64,000 nt of DNA from Acanthosepion esculentum (lineage: Eukaryota; Mollusca; Cephalopoda; Sepiida; Sepiidae). Under the pieces are notes generated by a model. It was not told where the DNA came from, searched no databases, and saw only the letters and a program-made list of their open reading frames with translations. How positions within the stretch are numbered: position 1 is the first letter of the stretch; each line of letters starts with the position of its first letter. The position numbers were made by a program, and so were the translations under genes. The stretch lies in contig OZ038482.1 of assembly GCA_964036315.1 (NCBI GenBank), forward strand, positions 8,212,020-8,276,019. The letters are read 5' to 3'. Of the stretch, positions 49,373 to 60,601 are shown one piece after another.

Positions 49373-52139
49373 AACAGATACTACACTTTGATCCTGATCG
49401 TCTTGACCGCAATCTCTTTATTTTACAAATGTCAATATAAAGTCAATGATTAAAGAACAATATCTACAAGTGTCAAAGCCTATTAATTAAAATCTGTTCT
49501 TTTAAATTCATATCATTATCAATTTTAAATGTCAAAACCTAACTGAGTTCTCACTGTGTCTACTTTCAAATTTCATAGAATATTTAAACATATCAGTCAA
49601 GTAGTATTCAGTAAACATCTCTCCATCCATCCGCCCATCTTCCTTGGGCACAATATCTATTGGTGTAGATCATATTCTGGATAATCCCTTTGCATTAAGA
49701 TTATCCATATTTGTAGAAAACTATTATGTTTTTGTTTTACTGACATAATATCTATACCCTATGTCTAACCATCTTTGTACAGATTCAGGTGGTAGAGCTT
49801 TGAAATCCATTTTGTTTTCCATCTCCTAGACTGGTTGCCAACCATGGTTAGTGAGCCTAGTCTGCCCAGCTAATTAACTAAACTGTCTGAATTAACTAAA
49901 CCTAAGCAAATAAAAAGAAAAGAATCCATTAAATTAAAGTCAATGAATAAATTGATAATAAACTAGCAAAGAAGATAAAAATATGTCAGTGTTTCTTGAT
50001 AAATAATCTTTTTTTAATTGTTGACAGAAAATTCTTTCTTTACAAAAAATGAGTTGAACAAATTATGTGGTTTCATTAATTTTTTAAAATTTTATTATTA
50101 TTTATTATTACAAAATTAGTTTTAAATAAAACAAGTTGTGAATTTACTTATAAAAAGTGCATCATTATGTGAAAATTCTCAAAGTCAACAGTTTTTTCAT
50201 TTGATAGATAGTATCTGGTTTACTATTTTACATAAAAAAGCATTACTCAATGTATGTTTCAGTCAGAAAAATTATTTTTCAAGAAACAAAACAAAACTCT
50301 CAAATTTAATGAATTAAATTTAATAGAATATTGATCCAAATAACACTCATAAAAATATTTTAAAAAAACACAATATGAAGCATAAAATTTTAACTTCCAT
50401 AAAGTTATATTAACTCAGAAAATTTTTGAAGATAATTTTTCAAAATATGTAAACAACCAACGTTTTTGCTAATTACGATTTTCTTTTATTTCAAAGGCCA
50501 GATAAACTATTTATGAGTTATCTCCCTTGCATTGTAGATATCTCGGAGTGGTTGATTTTTTAAGATCAACTATTTCATTTTCTTTAGCTTTCGAAACAAG
50601 ACGTTTATGCTTGCAGAAATATGCAACATTTCAAATGTTTTGTTTTTAATCAAAAAGTAAACTGTTTATTGATTTCTAGTGGATAATTTTGTTATAACTG
50701 CATTTGATATATAAGAGTAATGTCAAAAGGGTCTCAACATAAAGCCATTACTCAAAATCTAACCAAATATAAGGCCTCTTACTTTTCAGAAACTTTTCTT
50801 GATTGGGTTGAATAACTTTTCAGCAGCTCCCATACACATTTATTATTCATCAAAATGTTTTCTTCTGATGTCACAGAAGTTTTTAAATTCTGTCCTGATA
50901 AACTAACTCTGGCTAAAATGCTATAAAACTGCTAATGAAATATTGAACATTTTAAAATTTTTGATCAGATAAAGAATACTTCATTGATCAAAATAAATGA
51001 TATTTTGCTGGAAACAAATCTGGTAAATATTCTACAAAGGGAAGAATTTTTCACTTCAACATCATAGTATTCTGGTTCAACAAAACAACAATATTATGGG
51101 AAAATGAAATAAAATCAATAAATAAAATAATAAAGAATAAAAAAAGAAAGAATAAAAAAAAGAAAAAAGACATTTTTCCTCTGATGCAAGTAATAAAGGA
51201 ACTGGAAAGCTTCTGGTCATCTGCACAATCTTATTACCCCACTTCTGAAAAGGACAGAACCACGTTCCCTTCTCAATTTCCAATATAGTGTTCGGATGTT
51301 TTTTTTAGAACCTCCACTGATGAAGAAGTTGCAACCTTTATTTTGGTTGTTCCAACTCAGTACAAAGCTGACTTGCACTCGACTATGATAACCATTCTTA
51401 TCATTATTCACCCTAACTTACTTTTCACATTAATCATCAGTCAATTTTTAAGATTTTGATTTGTAATGTCTTAGCAAATCAAATACTAAATATTGCCCAA
51501 TGGTGACATTCAACTGTGCCAAAGTCATTGAAGTTTCTAAATGATTCTCTATATGTATATTCCTTTTGTTATCTATGAAAACCTTCAAGTGGGATTAATT
51601 CGTACCTGAACCCCACCATGCAACAGAGAGACTATAACTGTGACTCTATCACAGAGTGTGTGTGGTTGTGTGTGGCGGGAGCGATGGTGTGAGGGTGTCA
51701 ATATTCTTATATGAAGCCATAAATGTATTTAACTATATGCTCTTATATAAATGTTCTTACATAAAAACATAACAACATTCGATGAAAAAAAATAAAAGAA
51801 TGAAAACTGAAGATATAGTCTTCAAGTAAACATGTATCTTCTTTTATCTGCTGACTTTACCATGTTTTCAATTATTTATTGTGGACTGTTCTCCCTTTCT
51901 CACATTTAAATCTTCCTTCAGTTCTGCTTTTAAGAAGAGACAAGTCCTGAGGTTGTCACTACTACATACCAAAGAAAAAAAAGAAAGGAAGAGGATTTAT
52001 GCTCCTCCTTTTTATAGTCCTAAATAAAACACAACCTAACAGGCATCCTTACATGCAAATTCATTCATATTGTCTCTCATATTTTTCTTCATCAATTTCA
52101 CGGGGCAAAACAGTAGAAGAAATATTTATTGAAATTCTT
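49373..52139. other. 2.8 kb of AT-rich intergenic DNA, nothing identified
   Basis: No gene, RNA or clear repeat family is visible. Small ORFs near 51.1-51.4 kb have low-complexity or no recognisable content. A TGTG-rich patch lies near 51655-51680. Confidence 0.5.
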
Positions 52140-52147
52140 GCATAGGA

Positions 52148-52875
52148 CAGGGGTCGGCAACATCCGTGAAGTATTTTTGTCCAGCCTGTCAACTTAACAC
52201 CTGGACACTACTTATCTAATTAATTTGTGGAGCAAATTGCAGAAAATTATCAGTTGGAACTAATCAACTTATAATGCGACAAATTATTTAGATAAAAATT
52301 TCATTCCAAATTGACTGCTGAATCATACAAGAAATATATCTTGACAAGCGGAAAACAGAAAAGCCTATTGAATAATATGAAAGTAATGGTATCATTATTT
52401 GAAAGCACATATGCTTGCAAACAACTTTTTTTGAAAATGAAATCTACTAAAAGTCATTTAAGAACAAGGTTGGGTGATGACCACCTGGATGATGTTTTGC
52501 TCCTGTCATCAACAAATATTTCACCTGATGTGGAAAAATTATCGAACAATAAGCAGAAACAAGTATCTCATTAAATAATTTGCCATTTCTAACTGCATTT
52601 CTTTTGTAGTAAGGAATTTGCTTTTTTTGTTGATTGTGTTAGCTGCTATCCTGTTATTCCTGCAGTAAAATAAAGAACCTTGTTTAAATAATATAACATT
52701 AACTTTGTTGTTTTTCCTTTAAACCTCCAGATGAAGGTAGTCTTCTGGACAAAACGGTCTGAGGTCAAGACATTTATCATAGTACATTTATTATAGTACA
52801 TTTGACATCATGGCCCTTCTCTGAGACATTGTATACTTTCTGGCCCACTTTCTTCAAAAGGTTACCAACCCCCAG
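52148..52875 (+). mobile_element. hAT-type DNA transposon, short deletion derivative
   Basis: The left end CAGGGGTCGGCAACATCC (52148-52165) and the reverse complement of the right end, CTGGGGGTTGGTAACC (52875-52860), form imperfect terminal inverted repeats of the CAGGGGTCGGCAAC class typical of hAT elements. Flanks are GCATAGGA and ATTAGGAG: similar, but not an exact 8-bp duplication. Inside is only the C-terminal part of a transposase (52311-52574). At 728 bp it is far below autonomous length. Confidence 0.75.
52311..52574 (+). pseudogene. hAT transposase C-terminal dimerisation region fragment
   Basis: The frame ends FESTYACKQLFLKMKSTKSH, then RLGDDHLDDVLLLSSTN, then DVEKLSNNKQKQVSH and a stop. 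This is the C-terminal signature of hAT transposases and their ZBED/GTF2IRD2-like relatives: F-x-S-T-Y-x-C-x-x-x-F, M-K-x-x-K-S, R-L-x-D-x-H-L. The zinc-finger and catalytic parts are missing. The last ~55 codons are uninterrupted. Confidence 0.8.
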
Positions 52876-53936
52876 ATTAGGAGCTAGAGAAGATCTCAGA
52901 ATTTGAATGAGTCTGCTGCATCATTCAATCTTGCTATCAAATAATGATGTCGCTTTTATGCTATGTTGTTCCCTTTAGCAAAAAGCAATAATCCACCTTT
53001 TTCCATAATGTGCCTCAAAAACACATTTGACATCGTTTGTGATTTAATTCAATCAAGGAAAGAGATTAATGCTCACTTAACAAAAAGAAATGCTTGATAA
53101 ACAAATTCAGTTTTCTTACAAATAAATATCAATTAATCTGCATGACTGGATCAATTTCAGCAATTAATGGAAAGCAAATGATTTTTGAAGTTGATATATC
53201 CTATTTTTTTTTTTGCAACAAGGATAAAAAGAAGTGGTTATTACAGTAAATTCAATGCTAAATCATTACGGCTGATCATTTATAATCAATACTTGTTTTT
53301 GATCCTTACAAAAGGAGAAATCACTTATTCTGTCAGATGATTTTGCTATTTGAACTCAAATATCCATTATACAAATTAGTTTTTTTTTTCGCTTTCACTT
53401 AAAAGGACAAAGCCCAAAACTGATGATAATACTAACTCTTTATTATTGAACTTTATTTCATAAAATGATTGCCAATAAAATATTGATTTATCTTTGAAGA
53501 TGTTAAAATGTCAAAGGGAACATGATTTATGTTGGTAAATGTTGAATATGAACTTTTAGAGTTTATAGAAAAATAAGGTCAGTTTTCTGGGCTTCATGAT
53601 GTAGAAGGTTGAGGAGATGAAAATTTGACCTTGTGAAAATATTCAACTCACAAAGAAAAAGGAAAGGAAAAGAAGAAGGCAGGTATAATGCAAATCCAAC
53701 ATTTTTATATTATATAAATAGTTGAGGCGATTTACAAAAAATATTATTTTTATTGTTTTTGTTCAGTTTATTCAAATGAAGATAATTTTCATACAACAGG
53801 GAAAAGACGAGACACAAGACGATTTCTTAATGACTATGACTTGAACTGTTACATCTGGTTGCTACATGTATTATCATGTAAACTGCTTCAACTCACACTG
53901 AATACTTAGTATGTTGTCATGCATGAACACAATAAT
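52876..53936. other. AT-rich DNA, nothing identified
   Basis: No supported gene or repeat family. Confidence 0.5.
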
Positions 53937-54260
53937 AGAAACAAAATGCATGTGAATATTTAACAGAAAATGCTCAGCCCAATTCCAAAGTGTGTTACAT
54001 GAAGAGTATATAATTTCTAATATCTTAATAAATAGATATAATTAAAGGCTGAAATTTTACAGATTAATAATTTTATATATGTTTTAAATGTTGTGTAATT
54101 TTCTTTGTCTTTAAATTACAAGTTAATTAAATTTTATTTTAAGTATTCACTCAGTAGGGATATCATATCTTATTAATAATTTTCAATAAAAAGAGGGTTT
54201 TATTTTGTCTCAATCTGATAAATAAAATATGTTCTGATAATGTAGCCACTATGTTTCATT
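53937..54260 (-). repeat. Inverted partner of the 46560-46890 repeat
   Basis: The reverse complement aligns along most of its length with 46560-46890. Shared blocks include AGACAAAATAAAACCCTCTT and TTAATTAACTT. Confidence 0.8.
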
Positions 54261-54579
54261 ACTTTCACTAAATTTTAATTTATATGGATTTTTAGTTTTT
54301 CTTCTTAAATATTAGTGAAATAAAAAAGGGAATTCATTGAGTGAATGGCATCCATACAAAATATATTAAATTGGCCCCAACTTCAAGGAAATTCCTTCAA
54401 TTCTAATCATTTTTAATAATGTTGAAGTCCCTGACTTTGAGAAACTAATTTTATTTAAAGGCATGAAATATCCAACCCTCACAAATTTCCAAGAAGTAAC
54501 AACTGTATACAGATATCCATTTGTCAAGGATGCTCATATCATTAACAACTTTTCTATTCTATGACTACACTTTTGAATA
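54261..54579. other. AT-rich DNA, nothing identified
   Basis: No supported feature before the mariner-type end at about 54580. Confidence 0.45.
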
Positions 54580-55500
54580 TACAGAGTGCGATGGGTAAAT
54601 TGTCACCATTTTATATTTTTGATTTCACAAATGCAAGTTGTTTGGTTTTGATTTTATTGACTGCACAGTATAGTAGGATCAGTTGGGCGCAGTCTATGAA
54701 AAAAAAGAATGCTATGACATAATTCACTGCCTGGCATTCATGCCAGAAGCTCTAATACAAATATTTCAGAGTGTTTGGGTGTCAATCTGAGAATATTGCA
54801 GAGGATTTGGAAAGAGTTTGATGAATCTAGGTATTTACTCTGTCTCCCCACTAAGACGAGTTGTGACACAAGGTCAATTTTTAAGATGGGGACCAGATCG
54901 CGTACACCCAGGCTAGGAACAAAAATTGCCCACAGTCCCTGCAACTGTCAGTTGCACTGGCCTTGGTGCAAGCAACGATCCCTCTCCCTGGTGCAATGAG
55001 AAGGCGCGGCCTCAAACAGCTCTTCCCCAGGGCTGGACACCTCTCAGTATAATTTTCCTCAGTTGTGACCCTGTCCTTTGATGGAGTCACCCCTGAGTGC
55101 ACTCTGCTCAAAGACAGAGACACAACTGAGAGATGATAAATAGATGTGTTACAAACCACTCGAAAGAGCAGAAAAAGCACACTTTAATGAGTCTAATGGT
55201 GATTACAAAAGTTTTTGGAGCAATCACTAGTGATGATGATGTTATACCTCCATTCATCTTCCCACAGATGACTCAACATGAAGGCCTACATCAAGTGCCT
55301 TGAGGATGTAGTGCTGCCCTGTGTCAAGAGGGTGACTGCTAGAAAACCTTATGTCTGGCAACAGGACTCTGCACCATGCCATACAAGAACCCAGTCATGA
55401 CTGTCAGACAATTTCTGTGACCATATCAGCCCTTACATCTGGCCACCTAACTTCCCAGACTGAAAACCCCTTGATTATACATATATTTAGGCAGCTTATC
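54580..55500 (+). pseudogene. Tc1/mariner-type transposon relic with transposase fragments
   Basis: TATACAGAGTGCGATGGGTA at about 54578-54597 fits a Tc1/mariner terminus next to a TA target. An N-terminal helix-turn-helix-like piece follows (GVNLRILQRIWKEFDES, about 54777-54827). The catalytic region resumes at 55196: VFGAITSDDDVIPPFIFPQ, a frameshift, MKAYIKCLEDVVLPCVKR, then VWQQDSAPCHT with the second catalytic Asp at 55365-55367, and WPPNFPD*KPLDY, where a stop replaces a conserved residue. The segment between (about 54830-55190) does not match well and may be another insertion; it contains a 10-bp inverted pair CTCAGTTGTG/CACAACTGAG. The right end is lost. Confidence 0.8.
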
Positions 55501-55869
55501 TTCATTCAAGCATGTTTGGTTGAATAATCTGGACATATTATGTCTATTTATTTTAATTTTAATCTTCTCGAATTCTCTGATTGACTTCTTAATGTTGATA
55601 TTAAATTCATTAAGGAAGATATAGTTTTTTCATTTCTTTTATTTTCCCAATTACTTTCAATCTCATCTAAGATCATCTTCAGGGGTGAATTACTATGACA
55701 AAACTGAATGTAATTGATCGTTTTGAACTTTTTTGTAAATGTTCATAAAATGTGCTTTGTTATAATTATTTTAAATATCTATGAACAGACACCATTATAA
55801 TTATTTAAAAAATTAACTGTTAAGGCTATTATGATTTTCCAATTTTTTTATCCAAGTGGGGGGGGGGCA
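55501..55869 (-). other. Probable 3' region of the Penelope-like element
   Basis: Lies directly downstream, on the minus strand, of the Penelope-like GIY-YIG end. It includes CCTGAAGATGATCTTAGATG (RC of about 55666-55685), a motif I associate with 3' ends of this element type. A G-run of about 10 at 55858-55867 marks the boundary. Confidence 0.4.
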
Positions 55870-57830
55870 ACTTTAATTTATATAATTGTAATTTTTTATA
55901 ATTACAATTTAAGTATTTTAAAAACATTGCTATTATAGAGATTTTAAAACATTGTTGCTATACTTATAACTAACTTTATTTAGTATTGGTTGTATTTTTC
56001 TTATATTGAGATCCTCAAGAATTTGAAGTTTTTGTTTTTTACTTTCATGAAGGAGTATCCTTGTATTGTCAATTAATATTTCTCTAAATTTTGAATGTGG
56101 ACAGGAACATTTCTTTAAATGTTGTGTGATAGAGCTTGAATCCAACATATGTAGTTCAAGTCTCCTTAATAATATTGTCATGAAACCAATATATATATTT
56201 ATTTTTTGTCAGAGATACAATCTTTCAAAGCACATTTAAATGTTGGTCTTTTGCAAAACATTAGTTGACAGAAAAGTATTATTGCGGATGATTAAGTTGG
56301 TTGTATTAAATTTAGTATAATATAGTATATAATTAATTTTACTTTTTCATTGGGATCAGTAGGAGATATACTAGTACTTATGAATTTTTTTAGGATTTTT
56401 TCATCTTGTTTGTAGTTAGAATGTATTTGATTACAGTATAGTAGGTTGATATGTTTAGGGTTATTTGAGGAAGTATTATATTCTTTTTAATTTGTGATAA
56501 TATTTCTAAAAGCTCATCTAATTTTTTCATCAATGATGTAATTAGGAAAGTCATTATTAATGAGAGTTTGTTTAATGTTTTTTAATTCAATGGAGAAATT
56601 TTTTCATGGAACAGTTAATTTTTGTAGAGTTTATTAAATTTTGTATAATAGCAGTTTTGTAATAGGACATTTGCTTTTATAGTTCAGAATGCACGTGTTT
56701 ATGTTAGTTTTAATATGGGGAAGTAGTAAATATATTATTATTGATGTCCGTGAATATATCAAACAAAGCAATTTTATTGTTATTGTTCATGTGTTAATTT
56801 AAGAACAGAGGTTTTTGGAAGATTTTTGTAGTTCATGCATTTCATCTATGTTTTTAATCAAGATGAGAATATCATATCTACATATCTTAGGTAGATGGAG
56901 AGTTTTTTGGTAGCATTAAATAGTCTATTTTCAAGGTTAGTCATATAGAAGTTACTAAATGTTGGTCACAGAACTGAACACATGGAAACGCCATCACGTT
57001 GTACATAGATATTATTTTGATGGTCATAGAAGGGAACCTTAATGGTACAAGTGAAAAGTTGTTTCCGTAATATGTTACGTTTAATGTTTAATGGGGGGAA
57101 AGATGAATTGTTGTAAATATTCTTTATAATTATATCAATTGTTTCTCTACCTGGGACATTGGTAAATAAACCTCCGGCATCAACTGAGGTTATGGTTTCA
57201 TCATTAGGGTTTTGTGTTTTTAAGATTTGGATTCTCTCACTGGGACATTGGTAAATAAAACTTCAACATCAATCGAGGTTATGGTTTCATCATTAGGTTT
57301 TTGTGTTTTTAACATTTGGATTAGTTTCTGAGTTTATTTAATGCTGTATTTATTAAGTATGTAAGGTGTAATGAGTTGGTTAATGATTTTGCTTAATTGA
57401 TAAACTGGAGTGGGGATTTGGGATATGATAGGTGAGGAGAGGGAAGTCAGGTTTATGTATTTGTATGGTTCCACACATGTATCCTGGTTTGTAGTCACCA
57501 ATTATTTTGGGTATGTTTTAAGTTGTCTTGTACTGAGTTGTTGGCTGTGATCAGTTTATTGATTTTCAATTTCAGTTGATTAATTTTCTAAATTTGCTGT
57601 GATCATCAAGAATTTTTTCTAATTTTGAATTATAATCAGATTTAATACAATTATTAAGATTTAATTAATTATTTAAGACAACATTGGTTATATCTGCTTT
57701 CTTTTAAATTATATAAGTATGGTTACATAGTTCCTTGGCAGTGATTTTTAATTGTTTTGTTAGGAGCTTAGACAAGTTTTTTTCTTTTGTCATAGTTGTA
57801 TTTTATTGCTACAGTTTCGAGCAGATCACA
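55870..57830 (-). pseudogene. Penelope-like retroelement, RT plus GIY-YIG endonuclease, decayed
   Basis: The minus strand, in order, has an N-terminal RT region (SDYNSKLEKILDDHSKFRK, about 57625-57570), GDYKPGYMCGTIQIHKPDF (about 57500-57445) and IISQIPTPVYQLSKIINQLI. RT motif A appears as IDVEVLFTNVP (duplicated, see 57151-57328), then RDGVSMCSVL*PTFSNFYM. The YVDD box is changed to YVDM at 56884-56873. The C-terminal GIY-YIG region is an open frame at 56181-55933, with IYIGF just upstream and SSSITQHLKKCSCPHSKFRE and LQILEDLNIRKIQPILNK within. The pairing of this RT type with a GIY-YIG domain is diagnostic of Penelope-like elements. Many stops and frameshifts make it inactive. Confidence 0.85.
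57151..57328 (-). repeat. 89-bp tandem duplication of RT motif A
   Basis: GGGACATTGGTAAATAAA occurs at 57153 and 57242, and the following ~70 bp (through TTTCATCATTAGG and TTTTGTGTTTTTAA) is also doubled. Each unit encodes the metal-binding motif A: SVDAGGLFTNVP in one and SIDVEVLFTNVP in the other. The duplication breaks the RT. Confidence 0.9.
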
Positions 57831-58095
57831 GATTTATGGTTTTGTTTTTATAAGTTGTTCTTCTTTAAGTTTTTGTATGTTTTGACATAACATTTCAATT
57901 TTCAGTTTTTTTTACCCAATCTTTTTTTACCCAATCATTGCACATTATTTACATTTTGTTCAAACTGTTGTTCTCATTTTTATTGTCATCTTCACAACAT
58001 TTTAACCATTATACACTCTGGCCTTCTTCGAGTGATTGGAATTTTGAACTGAACCCTTTATTTCATAGACCTACTTCATTGTTCTACTTCCACAT

Positions 58096-58585
58096 GCCAT
58101 GCGTTTTCCAGGTGCCTCAGTTATCTCCCTTTAACTCAACTCTCCAAGTTTTTTTTGCAGGTTCAATACCTGCCATAGCCAGAACTTACAACTCTTTGGG
58201 TCAAGTCACTGGATCCAACCAACACTTTTTTCAACTGAGTCATGTGTCATTGAGGACATCAGTGTACAAATTTTGGGAACTTATAAACTTAATATCTCAG
58301 TAACCGTTTTTTACCAGAGTTCATATTGCAATATTGAAATATGAAAACTTAAGGAATCAGCATATATGCTAAGCCACAAAAATCTCCTGAGCTGACCAAG
58401 CATAGAAATGAATACAATATGGAAACCAGTAATACAGAGTGCTAGAGAAAAGCAATAACAACAAAATTACAATATGAGCTCTGGTAAATGAGCTCTGGGA
58501 TAAAAGCATTGATTGGATCCAGTGACTTGACCCAACTCACAAAAAACTTGGAGAGTTGAGTTAAAGGGAGATAACTGAAGAGGCA
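58096..58585. repeat. Foldback (inverted) repeat
   Basis: CAGTTATCTCCCTTTAACTC at about 58118-58137, running through CAACTCTCCAAGTTTTTT, is mirrored by its reverse complement at 58541-58576. GGGTCAAGTCACTGGATCCAA (58198-58218) is mirrored at 58513-58533. The left arm carries about 45 extra bases between the two blocks. The structure resembles a foldback element or two copies in opposite orientation around a ~290-bp centre. Confidence 0.8.
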
Positions 58586-58719
58586 TGGTTCATGGAACTA
58601 GAAAAATTTGGTTTAAATTTCAATCAAACAATGTAAATAATGTAAATTATTACAATACCTCATCTCAGAAATATAGATAGCTATTCTATTGTCTGTAATG
58701 ATGACAGGTCCAAGGTTAT

Positions 58720-59600
58720 ATATACAGGGTGTATCAAAAATACTTTTACAAACTTTGGGGTCTGGTTCCTGACATCAAAACAAGGTATAATGTCCACATA
58801 AACATATATCCAAAAGCCCATCATTGTACCTCAACAAAGCAACTCATAACAAATGTCCAAAATGTCCTCCGCTTGCTTCTATATCTGTTGGGTCATTGAC
58901 TGGTAGACACTTTCAACTAGTCCCACACAGTGTTAAATGGTTTTGCAGGCCCCGATGACACATTTATGAAGCATATCTGCATTATTAATGTCTGCTGCAT
59001 AAACCAATTGTTTAAGGTGGCCCTACAGATAAAAATTCAAAAAATTGAAGTGAGGTGAACATGCAGGCAATAGAATCAGTCCTACACTACCTATCATCTT
59101 TGATGGTAGATGTCAGCCAGTGCATCATGAACAATGTGACTAAAATGTGTCTTCATATTAGCAGGGGTACATCCACTAGCAGTTCTGGAAGTGTGTTCAA
59201 AATAAAGTCCCTATAGACAGCTCCTGTAAGACGTGCTGGGTGAACACATGGACCTACCAGACTGTCACCTCCAATTCCAGACCACACATTAATCATAAAC
59301 TGATGCTGGAGAATACAAATTTACCAGTATAATAGTTCTGATCAGTGACCACAACAGATGCCTCTTTGTGTCTGCTCACAATAGTTGTAAATATGTCCCC
59401 AAAGAGGATGGATTTTGTTTGCTGATAAAATAAGGTACTGTATAGCCATTAACAAGGTTGGTTCTCATGACTAATAGCAGCTCCAATAGTGTCTTAAATA
59501 AGAGTAAGTCTTCTATTTCTTCATTCTTCACTCAATTTGAGGAGTTAGAATCTGCTGATAAAGCAGAATGTTTTGCTCTTAAATTCTCTTCAAATTCTGC
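58720..59600 (-). pseudogene. Tc1/mariner-like transposase relic (second lineage)
   Basis: The plus-strand TATACAGGGTGTATCAAAAA at 58721-58740 looks like a terminal repeat. On the minus strand the translation gives HQFMINVWSGIGGDSLVGP and VHPARLTGAVYRDFILNTLP (about 59310-59190), then pieces such as KQLVYAADINNADMLHK. This is the C-terminal part of an IS630/Tc1-superfamily transposase common in invertebrates, different from the copy at 54.6 kb. Stops and frameshifts are frequent, and the conserved catalytic segment after LPELL is scrambled. The opposite end is cut off near 59600 by the CpG-rich module. Confidence 0.75.
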
Positions 59601-59618
59601 TTGACTCTTCTGGAGTAT

Positions 59619-60600
59619 TGTTGCGGACCTGATAGCGGTGCAGATCTGGCTTACGAAAATAAGGCCTTGTGCCAGACGCTACACACTACTACCGAATCCC
59701 CAATCAAAGTAAGAATAAATAAACAGGAGGAATGACGAAGACAAGCCTGGTCAAGAGAACAAATATAGAATTTTTTTATTAGAGTTTAACAAGTAGTGTC
59801 TTCCGTGAAGACCTTCAGTAAATGTACTGGAAATGTAGTTGAAGAAGAATTCAAGTAGATTAGTAAATTGTCTTCTGTGAAGACCTTCAGTAAATGTACT
59901 GGGAAATGTAGTTGAAGAAGAGGCCAAGTAGATTGGTAAATTGTCTTCTGTGAAGACCTTCAGTAAATGTACTGGAAATATTAGTTGACAAGATAAGATC
60001 CGCGCCAAAATTCAAATCAAAGATGACTATGGCGGGAACGAGTTCTTCGAGAAGAAAGGTTCAGAAAGTCAGTTGTAATGCATTGTAACATACGGCAAGG
60101 AAAAATACTCACTGCGAGAGTTTATGATTGTGAGTGTATGTAGTTCTTTTTAAAGTAACAGGTTCTGAGAGTATGAGTTCGAAGAATGTGAAAAATGCTC
60201 GTTCATCAGGTTGGAAGTTTTTTTGAAGGTTCCTGGGAGTTGAGCTGGCTCTATAAAGATGTTAGCCTCGGGACAAGAAATCTGTCATCGCAAAGTGACG
60301 ACTGTGTCGTATGTATTAAGATACCGAGACGAGCCATGAGGTCTAGGCAAGGTTTTTGCCGAATAAAATTCTCTGCCAGTATCTATGGGTTCACCGGCGA
60401 GAGGAAAGTGAGCCGACCCGTGCCGATGGTCGGGCGACCACGGGGCGACTAATTTTGAAACGCCAAATTTGCCGTGACGTCAGCGCAAAAGTGCGCGAAA
60501 AATAAATTCTTCCTCATCTTCGGCTAAGACGACGGTTTACTACTATGACTGACCGAACGTGAGAGGAAGGGGTGAAAATGTCGCGCGTGCGTCACAATGA
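59619..60600. other. CpG-rich, LTR-like or promoter-like module
   Basis: This stretch is much richer in CpG than its surroundings. It starts TGTTGCGGACC, holds a three-copy 72-bp repeat, GCGCCAAAA at 60002-60010 (E2F-like), CTATAAAG at 60251-60258 (TATA-like) and a perfect TGACGTCA at 60475-60482 (CRE). No protein is recognised; the open frame 60195-60449 has no known domain. It could be a solo LTR or leader of a young retroelement, or a host promoter or CpG island. I cannot choose between them from sequence alone. Confidence 0.4.
59798..59985. repeat. 72/73-bp tandem repeat, 2.7 copies
   Basis: GTCTTC(T/C)GTGAAGACCTTCA starts at 59798, 59870 and 59943. Each unit opens with a short self-complementary GTCTTC...GAAGAC and continues with AGTAAATGTACTGG. 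Confidence 0.95.
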
Positions 60601-60601
60601 A

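Noticed and set aside
48829..49440. Solo LTR starting TGTTACGAGTGG
   Set aside because: It resembles the TGTTGCGG start at 59619 only over a few bases, and I found neither a matching end nor a flanking duplication.
57938..58303. 121-codon plus-strand ORF
   Set aside because: It overlaps the foldback repeat and pyrimidine-rich DNA and shows no recognisable protein motif.
59751..60008. Minus-strand 85-codon ORF with a repeated FTEGLH pattern
   Set aside because: It is the translation of the 72/73-bp tandem repeat; it has no known domain and no support for expression.
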